Part shown: one piece after another, positions 20,534 through 28,396 of the stretch
How the letters are laid out: every line of letters begins with the position of its first letter
Numbering within the stretch: the stretch's first letter is position 1
Assembly (NCBI GenBank): GCA_018816945.1
Contig: JAHIVC010000027.1
Location: forward strand, 62,001-126,000
DNA length: 64,000 bases
Direction of reading: 5' to 3'
Source: Bacteroidota bacterium
GTDB lineage: Bacteria; Bacteroidota; Bacteroidia; Bacteroidales; GCA-2711565
Translations under genes and position numbers: made by a program
The notes under the pieces: generated by a model
What the model saw: the letters and a program-made list of their open reading frames with translations, nothing else
What the model was told of the DNA's origin: nothing
Database searches by the model: none

Positions 20534-20563
20534 CAAAACTACATCTTATTCTTTAAAAAACAA
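20534..20563 (-). promoter_or_regulatory. rpmE2 promoter
   Basis: On the minus strand TTG (20563-20561), a 19-base spacer and TAGTTTTG (20541-20534) match the Bacteroidota promoter consensus closely. The start codon follows 27 bases after the -7 element. Confidence 0.7.
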
Positions 20564-20575
20564 AGCTAAAGCAAG

Positions 20576-20704
20576 TTTTTTTTATTCGTGAAACTCAGAT
20601 TTCAAAAACGAAGTGCATTGAAATCTGTAAGATGAACGCTTGCCTGCCGAAATGCAGTACAGGCAGGAATCCCGATAGCGCAGCGTATCGGGATAAATGA
20701 TTTT
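20576..20704 (-). repeat. Dispersed two-hairpin repeat, copy B, with an inserted palindrome
   Basis: Inverted copy of the 526-623 repeat with near-identical sequence on both flanks. Relative to copy A it holds 29 extra bases at 20639-20667, themselves a hairpin (gcctgcc ... ggcagg). The insertion point is clean, with the copy A sequence continuing on both sides. Confidence 0.75.
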
Positions 20705-20777
20705 AATTCTCCGATGCTTGCATCGTCAATAAAAAGAATTTCCAAATAGATACCTTATCAGCTTGCTGCGAGGTAGT

Positions 20778-21845
20778 TCATTTTATTAATGGTAAAGTCA
20801 ATAAGAATTCCATTGTATCAATTCCATCCGCATAATCCCATAAATTTGGCTGCTGACTTTGACCCGGTAATAAACTTTTTTTCACGCTAGTGTCTTCAGA
20901 TATAATACATTGAATAGATTCACTCTGCAAATCCAATGAGTCATTCAATTCTTCAATATCCTTATAATATTCGTAATGTAAAACAGAAATCGGTGATGGA
21001 ATAGAAGATTCCTCTCGGAGCAACACAAATCCATTATCAAAATGTTTGATGCGATTAACCAGTAAAATAGACTTATTATAATCGTAGTTATTGCGGTATT
21101 TATGATGGTTTTTCATCCATTCAAACTGCCCCATCGACCCGAGCAGATGATCAAACTTATATCCTTCGGGTACATATAGTTTCGATACATTTCGGCAACC
21201 TAATCCGAAATACCTTAAAATATCCTCTGAAAGTAAATCCAATCTTTTCTCTTCTCCGGTTAATACTGCAACACCATTTCTATTCTTCCGAATGATGTTT
21301 GGGTATTTAGCAAAATAATATTCGAAGTAGCGAGCACTGTTGTTACTTCCCGTGGCTATAACTGCCTCAAAATTGGTCAACCTCTCTTCGGTAAATTTGA
21401 TCCTGTCGATAAACTGAGGTTCTAATAGAATTAATATTTCAGCGATAGCAGGAAGTAAATATTTATCGGAAGACGACAATTTGCCAATAAAGTCATTTCC
21501 GGAAGAAAGCACACAAATAAAATCATGAAACCCTACAATTGGTATGTTTCCGGCTAATACCACCCCTATTTTAAATCCATGATCAGAACCAATCCGAGTT
21601 TCATACTGATCAAGCCATTTCTTTAAATTTTCTTCTGTCAAAATTTTCGCCCATTGAGCAAGTGCATAGTCAATATTTTCTTCCGTAAACCACGCATTTG
21701 ATTGAAATGCTTTGGTACACTCTTGTTTGAATTTGATATAATTTGCCAACTTTACTGCATCAATTGATTGATAATCATCATTAAGATAATAATTTAGGAA
21801 TTGACCAAACTTTGCAAAGGTGGTTTGAGTTTTTGAGAAATCCAT
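20778..21845 (-). CDS. Acyl-CoA reductase, LuxC-like
   Basis: A 355-aa aldehyde-dehydrogenase-superfamily protein of the LuxC type. The catalytic Cys is expected at Cys217 in FGLGCRNVSKLYVPEG, and the N-terminal half has the nucleotide-binding pattern GVVLAGNIPIVGFHDF. LuxC proteins reduce fatty acyl groups to aldehydes with NADPH; in Bacteroidota stand-alone relatives are common and their substrate is unsettled. It diverges from serC, a neighbourhood I recall as conserved in Bacteroidales, so a link to serine or acyl metabolism is possible but not shown. Confidence 0.75.
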   Translation of the reverse strand: MDFSKTQTTFAKFGQFLNYYLNDDYQSIDAVKLANYIKFKQECTKAFQSNAWFTEENIDYALAQWAKILTEENLKKWLDQYETRIGSDHGFKIGVVLAGNIPIVGFHDFICVLSSGNDFIGKLSSSDKYLLPAIAEILILLEPQFIDRIKFTEERLTNFEAVIATGSNNSARYFEYYFAKYPNIIRKNRNGVAVLTGEEKRLDLLSEDILRYFGLGCRNVSKLYVPEGYKFDHLLGSMGQFEWMKNHHKYRNNYDYNKSILLVNRIKHFDNGFVLLREESSIPSPISVLHYEYYKDIEELNDSLDLQSESIQCIISEDTSVKKSLLPGQSQQPNLWDYADGIDTMEFLLTLPLIK

Positions 21846-21904
21846 TTTTCTTTTAGTTTACAGGAACTTGAGATCAAAATTACAACTAATATTTATATCG
21901 ATTC

Positions 21905-21938
21905 TTGACTATTATTAAGTCTAAATATTATATCTTTG
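21905..21938 (+). promoter_or_regulatory. serC operon promoter
   Basis: TTG (21905-21907), a 23-base spacer and TATCTTTG (21931-21938) fit the Bacteroidota promoter pattern at the upper end of spacer length. The serC ATG follows 57 bases later. Confidence 0.5.
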
Positions 21939-21994
21939 TTTACTAATTAGTGTTAATTTAATCACAATATCATAACCATTTTAAAATCAACAGA

Positions 21995-23065
21995 ATGAAA
22001 AAACATAACTTTTATGCTGGGCCTTCAATTCTCCCTCAATTTACTATTGAAAATACGATTAAGGCCATTGAAAATTTTTCGGATATGGGATTATCCCTTT
22101 TGGAGATCTCACATAGAAGTAAACAATTTATTGCAGTAGTAGATGAAGCAACTGCGCTTTTCAAAGAATTATTAAACATACCTGAAGGTTATTCTGTCAT
22201 ATTCCTTGGTGGTGGTGCCAGCACTCAATTTGCAATGGTCCCATTCAATTTATTGAATAAAAAAGCCGCCTATCTAAATACAGGAGTTTGGGCAAAGAAA
22301 GCACTAAAAGAGGCAAAACTCTTTGGCGAAGTTGAAGTTGTGGCTTCATCTGAAGATAAAAATTACTCTTACATCCCAAAAGGATATAAAATTCCTAAAG
22401 ATGCTGATTACTTTCATATTACGACAAACAACACTATTTACGGAACCGAAATAAAAGAAGATATCTCTTCTGATATTCCATTGATTGCCGACATGTCATC
22501 TGACATTTTCAGCCGTCCAATGGATGTTTCAAAATATGCAATGATTTATGGTGGTGCTCAAAAAAATCTTGCGCCTTCCGGAGTTACTTTTGTTATTATT
22601 AAAAACGACATTTTAGGAAAAGTTAATCGAATGATTCCAACCATGTTTAAATATGAAACCCATATCGAAAACGAATCAATGTTTAACACTCCTCCGGTTG
22701 TGCCTATCTATGCAGCTTTACAAACACTTAAATGGTTAAAGGCTAATGGTGGCTTAACTAAAATGAAAGAGGTTAATGAGAAGAAAGCAGCTGTTTTATA
22801 TGATGAGATCGACCGTAACCCATTATTCAAAGGTACTGCAAACAAAGAAGACAGATCACTTATGAATATTTGTTTTGTAATGAACGAAGGTTATGAAAAA
22901 CACGAAGAAGCTTTCTCTACCTATGCAACTGCTCAAGGAATGGTAGGTCTAAAAGGTCATCGTTCAGTAGGTGGTTTCAGAGCTTCAACTTATAATGCAC
23001 TGCCGATAGAAAGTGTTCAGGCATTGGTTAAAGTAATGCAAGATTTTGAAAAGAGCATCTCTTAA
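21995..23065 (+). CDS. serC: Phosphoserine aminotransferase
   Basis: It transfers an amino group from glutamate to 3-phosphohydroxypyruvate in serine synthesis (and acts in PLP synthesis in some bacteria). The 356-aa PLP enzyme shows [10 protein letters not shown] at the N-terminus, the GGGAS phosphate loop near 72-76, and PLP-binding Lys190 in [12 protein letters not shown]. SerC first and SerA second is the usual Bacteroidota order; the reaction order is reversed. It is the first gene of the serC-serA-four-helix-DUF1015 run. Confidence 0.95.
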   Translation: MKKHNFYAGPSILPQFTIENTIKAIENFSDMGLSLLEISHRSKQFIAVVDEATALFKELLNIPEGYSVIFLGGGASTQFAMVPFNLLNKKAAYLNTGVWAKKALKEAKLFGEVEVVASSEDKNYSYIPKGYKIPKDADYFHITTNNTIYGTEIKEDISSDIPLIADMSSDIFSRPMDVSKYAMIYGGAQKNLAPSGVTFVIIKNDILGKVNRMIPTMFKYETHIENESMFNTPPVVPIYAALQTLKWLKANGGLTKMKEVNEKKAAVLYDEIDRNPLFKGTANKEDRSLMNICFVMNEGYEKHEEAFSTYATAQGMVGLKGHRSVGGFRASTYNALPIESVQALVKVMQDFEKSIS

Positions 23066-23089
23066 ATAAATAATATTAAATAACAATCG

Positions 23090-23122
23090 ATAGTCAGGGT
23101 TGTTTATAACGATCCTGACTAT
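23090..23122 (+). other. Stem-loop between serC and serA
   Basis: atagtcagg (23090-23098) pairs with cctgactat (23114-23122) in the 74-base serC-serA gap. There is no T-run, so it is more likely an RNA-processing or stability element than a terminator. Confidence 0.5.
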
Positions 23123-23139
23123 TACATATAAATGAAAAA

Positions 23140-24060
23140 ATGAAAAAAGTATTAATAGCTACGGATAAGCCTTTTGCAAAAATCGCTGTAACACAGATAA
23201 AAGAAGTTTTTGATCAAGCTAACTACGAAACAATTATGCTTGAAAAGTACACAGATCAATCTGATTTTGTTAATGCAGTTAAAGATATTGATGCAGTCAT
23301 CATAAGAAGTGATTTGGCAACAAAGGAAGTACTTGATGCAGCAAAAAATTTGAAAGTTATTGTTAGGGCCGGTGCGGGATTCGACAATATAGATTTGAAA
23401 GCTGCAACAGCAAATAATATCGTTGCGATGAATACACCCGGTCAGAACTCAAATGCAGTTGCCGAATTAGCAATAGGCATGATGGTTTTTATGGCAAGGG
23501 CGAAATTCAACGGTTCTTCCGGTACTGAATTAAAAGAAAAAACACTTGGAATCCATGCTTATGGAAACGTAGGTAAATATGTTGCTGCCATCGCCAAAGG
23601 TTTCGGAATGAAAGTTTATGCATTTGATCCTTATGTTGCAAAAGAAGCTATCGAAGCAGACGGTATAAAAGCTATTGCTACTGTTGAAGAATTATATCAA
23701 AAATGTCAATACATTTCATTGCACATTCCGGCTAATGAAAAAACCCGTGAAAGCATAAATTTCGAGCTTTTATCAAAAATGCCAAAAGGTGCAACCCTTG
23801 TTAATACTGCCCGAAAAGAAGTAATTAATGAAGCTGATCTTAAAAAAATATTTGAACTAAGAGAAGATTTCAAGTACTTATCGGATGTTGCCCCCAATTG
23901 TGCGGAAGAGCTTATGGCCTCATTTGAAAGCAGATGTTATTTCACCCCTAAAAAAATGGGAGCTCAAACTTCTGAAGCTAATATCAATGCAGGTATTGCA
24001 GCAGCAAAACAAATTGTAAACTTTTTAGAAAAGGGCGACAAAACATTCAAAGTGAATTAG
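23140..24060 (+). CDS. serA: D-3-phosphoglycerate dehydrogenase, short type without ACT domain
   Basis: It oxidises 3-phosphoglycerate to 3-phosphohydroxypyruvate with NAD, the entry into serine synthesis. The 306-aa protein has VRAGAGFDNIDLKAA, NTPGQNSNAVAELAIG and the NAD-binding GIHAYGNVGKYVA, with catalytic Arg225 in NTARKE. The usual catalytic His (TPH) is replaced by Lys271 in FTPKKMGAQ. This substitution defines the type IIIK subgroup known from Entamoeba histolytica and Bacteroidota. No ACT or ASB domain is present, so serine feedback inhibition of the classical kind is not expected. Confidence 0.93.
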   Translation: MKKVLIATDKPFAKIAVTQIKEVFDQANYETIMLEKYTDQSDFVNAVKDIDAVIIRSDLATKEVLDAAKNLKVIVRAGAGFDNIDLKAATANNIVAMNTPGQNSNAVAELAIGMMVFMARAKFNGSSGTELKEKTLGIHAYGNVGKYVAAIAKGFGMKVYAFDPYVAKEAIEADGIKAIATVEELYQKCQYISLHIPANEKTRESINFELLSKMPKGATLVNTARKEVINEADLKKIFELREDFKYLSDVAPNCAEELMASFESRCYFTPKKMGAQTSEANINAGIAAAKQIVNFLEKGDKTFKVN

Positions 24061-24128
24061 TTCACCCGAAAACACGATCATAATTTTGAATTTATTTGGT
24101 CGTTAAAATAAAAATAAAAATTTCTGTA

Positions 24129-24569
24129 ATGGAGAATATTAACGACAAACAATTTACATTTTTCAGGTTCGAAGATTTGCGTGTATACCATAAATCGATG
24201 GATTATGCTTTGTGGGTGAAACAAGTAAGCAATTCATTTTCCAATCTAGCAAATATTGACTTAGCCAATAAGTTTAATACCGCGGCATTATCAATTGCAA
24301 TAAACATAGCCGAAGGATCTGCCAGAAATAAAAGCCAGTTTGTTTATTATTTAAAAATGGCTAAAAGTGTTCTGCGCGAGTGCCTTGTATATGGCTCTCT
24401 TGCATGTAGTTTGGAACTTATTACAGAAGAGGAGGAAATGCATTCAAGAAACCAACTCATGGAAATGACCAAAATGATCGGTGCACTCATTTCTTCACTT
24501 CAACGAAGTGCAGTAAAGGTTGAAGATGAATCTGAATCGGATTATGATTTTGATGCAAATTCCTATTAA
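24129..24569 (+). CDS. Four-helix-bundle protein (S23/IVS family)
   Basis: A 146-aa, almost wholly helical protein. FRFEDLRVYHKSMDYALWV and the conserved AIAINIAEGSARNKSQF-type stretch (here SIAINIAEGSARNKSQF) mark the family first found in 23S rRNA intervening sequences. Members form pentameric bundles; their function is unknown. The ATG at 24129 is chosen over a TTG 33 bases earlier because it gives the typical N-terminus. It sits between serA and the DUF1015 gene with short gaps (68 and 26 bases), so it is likely co-transcribed with serine genes, an unexpected place for the family. Confidence 0.85.
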   Translation: MENINDKQFTFFRFEDLRVYHKSMDYALWVKQVSNSFSNLANIDLANKFNTAALSIAINIAEGSARNKSQFVYYLKMAKSVLRECLVYGSLACSLELITEEEEMHSRNQLMEMTKMIGALISSLQRSAVKVEDESESDYDFDANSY

Positions 24570-24595
24570 CAGTATTATTTCAATTAAAAAATAAA

Positions 24596-25840
24596 ATGGC
24601 GATTTTAAAAGCATTTAAAGGAATCAGGCCTGTTGCTGATAAAGCTCAGGCAATTGCTTCTCGTCCCTATGATGTGCTTAACAGGGAAGAAGCCAGAATT
24701 GAAGCAGGTAATAATAAATATTCATATTTACATGTGATAAAACCCGAAATTGACCTTCCGGATGATATCGATTTACATAGTGAAGCTGTTTATAATAAAG
24801 GAAAAGAGAATTTCTTTAAGCTAATGGAAGAAAAGGTTCTTGTACAGGATGATAAGGAATACCTTTACATCTATGCTCAAACCATGAACGGAAAAACCCA
24901 GTACGGATTGGTAGGTGCTGCAGGAGTTGACGACTATATGAATAATGTCATAAAAAAACATGAATTAACACGTCCGGATAAAGAAGAAGACAGAATGAAT
25001 CATGTTCGCACAAGTGGCATGAACTATGAACCTGTATTTTTTTCTTATCCTGCCGTAAAAGAGATTGATGATATTGTTGCTGAAGTAGTTAAGAATAAAG
25101 CCGTATACGATTTTACCAGTGATGACGGATTTGGTCATCATTTTTGGGTCATACGTGATCAAAACCAAATTGATCTGATTCTTAAAGCGTTTACCAAGCT
25201 TCCGGCCACTTATGTAGCGGATGGGCATCATAGGACCGCTGCAGCTGCACTTGTTGGCAATGAGCGTAAAAGAAACAATGCTAATCACACCGGCACCGAA
25301 GAATATAATTATTTCCTGGCTGTCCACTTCCCTGATAATCAATTGACGATTATTGATTATAACCGTGTTGTGAAAGATTTGAATGGCTTAAGTGCAGATG
25401 AGTTTATTGAAAAACTTAAAGGTGCGTTCAAAATTGAAGCGAAAGGAACAGAAATTTATAAACCGAAATCATTGCATAATTTTTCCATGTATTTAAAAGG
25501 TCAATGGTATTCGTTAACTGCTAAAGAAGGAACTTATGACGATAATGATCCAATCGGTGTTCTGGACGTTACCATTCTGACCAATCAGGTACTCGCTCCT
25601 TATTTAGATATCACAGATTTGCGCAGATCTCAACGTATTGATTTCGTTGGTGGGATCAGAGGACTTAGTGAATTGAAAAGAAGAGTTGATAATGGAGAAA
25701 TGGAAGTCGCTTTTGCCTTGTATCCGGTTTCAATGCAACAATTGATCAATATTGCTGATTCAGGAAATATCATGCCACCAAAAACAACCTGGTTTGAACC
25801 CAAATTAAGAAGCGGTTTAATTATCCATGCACTCGACTAA
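24596..25840 (+). CDS. DUF1015-family protein
   Basis: A 414-aa soluble protein of the DUF1015 family, recognised by its start AILKAFKGIRPVADKAQAIASRPYDV and the YVADGHHRTAAA motif near residue 205, reminiscent of ParB/sulfiredoxin-like nucleotide-binding loops. I recall it as often adjacent to serC/serA in Bacteroidota, firmicutes and archaea, pointing to a role in serine metabolism such as a kinase-like activity; that is family lore plus context, not read from the sequence. Last gene of the ser operon, followed by a strong terminator. Confidence 0.85.
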   Translation: MAILKAFKGIRPVADKAQAIASRPYDVLNREEARIEAGNNKYSYLHVIKPEIDLPDDIDLHSEAVYNKGKENFFKLMEEKVLVQDDKEYLYIYAQTMNGKTQYGLVGAAGVDDYMNNVIKKHELTRPDKEEDRMNHVRTSGMNYEPVFFSYPAVKEIDDIVAEVVKNKAVYDFTSDDGFGHHFWVIRDQNQIDLILKAFTKLPATYVADGHHRTAAAALVGNERKRNNANHTGTEEYNYFLAVHFPDNQLTIIDYNRVVKDLNGLSADEFIEKLKGAFKIEAKGTEIYKPKSLHNFSMYLKGQWYSLTAKEGTYDDNDPIGVLDVTILTNQVLAPYLDITDLRRSQRIDFVGGIRGLSELKRRVDNGEMEVAFALYPVSMQQLINIADSGNIMPPKTTWFEPKLRSGLIIHALD

Positions 25841-25865
25841 ATAAAAAATTGAGTAACCAAATATT

Positions 25866-25892
25866 AAAGCAACGTTAGCGTTGCTTTTTTTT
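25866..25892 (+). terminator. Intrinsic terminator of the ser operon
   Basis: aaagcaacg (25866-25874) pairs with cgttgcttt (25879-25887) with a four-base loop, followed by T residues. It lies 26 bases after the DUF1015 stop. Confidence 0.85.
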
Positions 25893-25903
25893 GCAAAAAT
25901 AAT

Positions 25904-25944
25904 GGCTCCAGCTTGGATATGAGCCTGGAGTTTTAACTGGAGCC
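25904..25944. repeat. Nested inverted repeats after the ser operon
   Basis: ggctcca (25904-25910) can pair with tggagcc (25938-25944), and also partly with the internal gagcctggag (25921-25930), giving alternative hairpins. The rest of the gap 25841-26142 is AT-rich and shows nothing else besides the terminator. Confidence 0.4.
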
Positions 25945-26142
25945 AAAATGCACGTGTGAACTTTTTGGTAGGATACAGTCTGTCTAACAAAATTTATAAT
26001 TGAAAGCACTGTTACTAGTAGTTAATTCCGTTTTTCGGAAAAAGTCACCCTAAAAAATCAATTATTTTTAATTTATTTTGAATATTTTTTTTAATGCATT
26101 GATACTCTATCAATTAATTTTTTTAAATTTGAATAAAAAAAT

Positions 26143-26319
26143 ATGGAAAATACCAGCATAATTTATGAATTTTTAAAAAAAACAAACACTCCACTCAAAG
26201 GAGGTGAAATTTCAGAACTAACATCTCTTGATAAAAAAGTAGTTGATCAAGCTTTAAAATCTTTGTTGAAGGAAGGGAAAATTCATTCCCCAAAAAGATG
26301 TTATTACAGCGCGAAGTAG
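26143..26319 (+). CDS. 58-aa winged-helix protein
   Basis: A short frame from ATG 26143 to TAG 26317-26319 encodes MENTSIIYEFLKKTNT... with the pattern GEISELTSLDKKVVDQALKSLLKEGKIHSPKR: three helices followed by a short beta hairpin (KIHSPKRCYYSAK), which fits a minimal winged helix-turn-helix. Composition and codon use look coding. It is a stand-alone gene between the ser operon and the PLP homeostasis gene. It may be a small DNA-binding regulator; target unknown. Confidence 0.6.
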   Translation: MENTSIIYEFLKKTNTPLKGGEISELTSLDKKVVDQALKSLLKEGKIHSPKRCYYSAK

Positions 26320-26413
26320 AAAAATAAAAGCCAGCATTATTTTTACTTGAAAGAGCTTTTATTATTATTAACATATTGTTTAAATGATGTGTGCAAAATA
26401 ATATATTATATGG

Positions 26414-26442
26414 TTGTAGATTTCGATTAAATTATAATTTTG
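26414..26442 (+). promoter_or_regulatory. Promoter of the PLP homeostasis gene
   Basis: TTG (26414-26416), an 18-base spacer and TAATTTTG (26435-26442) match the Bacteroidota promoter pattern. The ATG follows 15 bases after the -7 box, so the mRNA leader would be only a few bases long. Confidence 0.65.
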
Positions 26443-26457
26443 TAGAAAACACCTTCA

Positions 26458-27126
26458 ATGAGTATTAAAAACGAAATTCAAAAATTCAAAAATATACTCC
26501 CCAAAAATGTTAATTTAATTGCTGTTTCTAAAACGAAGCCTAATGAAGATATTTTAGAAGCATACGGAGCAGGGCAATTACATTTTGGAGAAAACAAAGC
26601 TCAGGAAATGAGCGAAAAATACGCCCCCCTACCTCATGACATAAAATGGCATTTCATTGGTCACCTTCAAACTAATAAAGTTAAGTACATAATCCCTTTT
26701 GCTCATCTGATTCATTCGATCGACAGTATAAAACTTTTAGGTGAGGTTAATAAGCACGCATACAAAAATCAGCTAATTGTTGATTGTTTATTGCAATTTC
26801 ACATTGCCACTGAAGAAACAAAATTCGGTCTTGACCTCAAAGAGGCACAATCCATTTTAGCTTGTGATTATTTTAAAACCCTATTGAATATTAGAATTGT
26901 AGGGATTATGGGAATGGCCACTTTAACTGATGACAAAGAAATGATCAGAAAGGAATTCAGGTATCTTAAGAATTGTTTTGATGAATTAAAAGAGGAATTT
27001 TATCCAAATACCACTTCGTTCAAAGAAATTTCAATGGGTATGACGGATGACTACCAGATTGCAATCGAAGAAGGAAGCACGATGGTTAGGATTGGAAGTG
27101 CAATTTTCGGAGCACGCAATTATTAA
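26458..27126 (+). CDS. Pyridoxal phosphate homeostasis protein (YggS/PLPBP family)
   Basis: A 222-aa single-domain PLP-binding TIM-barrel protein with no known catalytic activity that buffers PLP and keeps amino-acid pools in balance. PLP lysine is Lys25 in LIAVSKTKP; HFGENKAQE, WHFIGHLQTNK and the phosphate-binding SMGMTDDYQIAIEEGSTMVRIGSAIFG region are all present. The gene converges on galK, overlapping it by four bases at the stop codons. It is likely transcribed alone from the promoter at 26414. Confidence 0.93.
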   Translation: MSIKNEIQKFKNILPKNVNLIAVSKTKPNEDILEAYGAGQLHFGENKAQEMSEKYAPLPHDIKWHFIGHLQTNKVKYIIPFAHLIHSIDSIKLLGEVNKHAYKNQLIVDCLLQFHIATEETKFGLDLKEAQSILACDYFKTLLNIRIVGIMGMATLTDDKEMIRKEFRYLKNCFDELKEEFYPNTTSFKEISMGMTDDYQIAIEEGSTMVRIGSAIFGARNY

Positions 27127-28295
27127 TCAATTGGTAGCTCCCTTACCCCTTCCGATGGTTTAAATAAATAAAAAAGTGGTGTTCTACCGGTTTTAAATTT
27201 ATATTCTTTAGTCACTTTTTTGTAAAAATCATCCAGACAATCTTTATCGACCAGACTGATGGTGCATCCTCCAAATCCGGCACCGGTCATTCGACTGCCA
27301 ATGACACCCTCAACTTCTAAGGAGGCATTAACCAAACTATCCAGTTCCAAACCTGTAACCTCATAATTATCTCGTAAGGAAACATGCGATGCGTTTAACA
27401 AATTCCCGAACATGTTAAGATCATTATTTTTTAAAGCCTTTAATGATTCTTCAACCCGATAGTTTTCACTGACGATGTGATAAGCCCTGCGTTTGATCAC
27501 CGGATTTGAGAAAAGATGCTCAATTTCTCTAAAGTCCTTTAAACTCAACTCGCTCAAATTGTTAATTTCTTTCGATCTCCTAACAATCTGCACGGCCTGA
27601 TTACATTCGCTCACTCGTTCATTATATTTTGAATCGGCAAGTCCCCGTTCCTTATTTGTATTAGAAACTATCAATTGAAGATTGTTCAATTCTAATGGCG
27701 CATAGTTAAATTCTAAGGTGGCACAATCTAAGGCAATAGCATTGTTTTCTTTTCCAAATCCAACAGCAAACATATCCATGATTCCACAATTCACCCCAAT
27801 AAATTCATTTTCCGATTTTTTGCATAATTTCACTAATTCCATTCGATCATATTCGGCACTAAAAATCTCATTTAGAGCAAAAGCGGTTACCATTTCAATA
27901 GATGCCGATGAAGAAAGTCCTGCTGCGGGCGGAATATTACCTGAATATAAAACGTCAAAACCCTTGATCTCAACCCCATTTTTTACAAACTCATTTACAA
28001 TTCCAAGGGGATAATTAACCCAAACACCATCTTTTATCTTTTTTAGATTGTCAACTTGAACACTTGCATTAAATTCATAATTGGTTGACGCAAAATTGAT
28101 TTTATCGGATGAGTTTGCACGTATTACCATATAAGTACCGGCATCAATGGCCATTGGAAAAACTTTACCTCCATTATAATCTGTGTGTTCACCGATTAAA
28201 TTTACCCTGCCGGGAGCAAAAAAAACTTTTGGAAGATATTTATCTTTTTCAAAATAATTATCGAATTGAGTTATTAGCTTTGATGGATCCATCAT
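27123..28295 (-). CDS. galK: Galactokinase
   Basis: It phosphorylates alpha-D-galactose at C1 (Leloir pathway). The 390-aa GHMP kinase has the galactokinase signature GRVNLIGEHTDYNGG near residues 29-43, the ATP loop PPAAGLSSSASIE and the third motif SRMTGAGFGGCTIS. No galT, galE or mutarotase lies next to it, so the rest of the pathway is elsewhere. It starts MM; either Met could be used. Confidence 0.94.
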   Translation of the reverse strand: MMDPSKLITQFDNYFEKDKYLPKVFFAPGRVNLIGEHTDYNGGKVFPMAIDAGTYMVIRANSSDKINFASTNYEFNASVQVDNLKKIKDGVWVNYPLGIVNEFVKNGVEIKGFDVLYSGNIPPAAGLSSSASIEMVTAFALNEIFSAEYDRMELVKLCKKSENEFIGVNCGIMDMFAVGFGKENNAIALDCATLEFNYAPLELNNLQLIVSNTNKERGLADSKYNERVSECNQAVQIVRRSKEINNLSELSLKDFREIEHLFSNPVIKRRAYHIVSENYRVEESLKALKNNDLNMFGNLLNASHVSLRDNYEVTGLELDSLVNASLEVEGVIGSRMTGAGFGGCTISLVDKDCLDDFYKKVTKEYKFKTGRTPLFYLFKPSEGVRELPID

Positions 28296-28396
28296 TCAAT
28301 TTAATTAAACTCAAAAATATCAAATTATCATCAAAAATGGCCTTAATTAAATACGGATTCAATAAAAGTACATCAACAAAAATGTTCAGTGATTCA

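Noticed and set aside
20507-20536. Longer L31 start at 20536
   Set aside because: It would overlap the promoter at 20534-20563; L31 type B begins at MKKDIHP.
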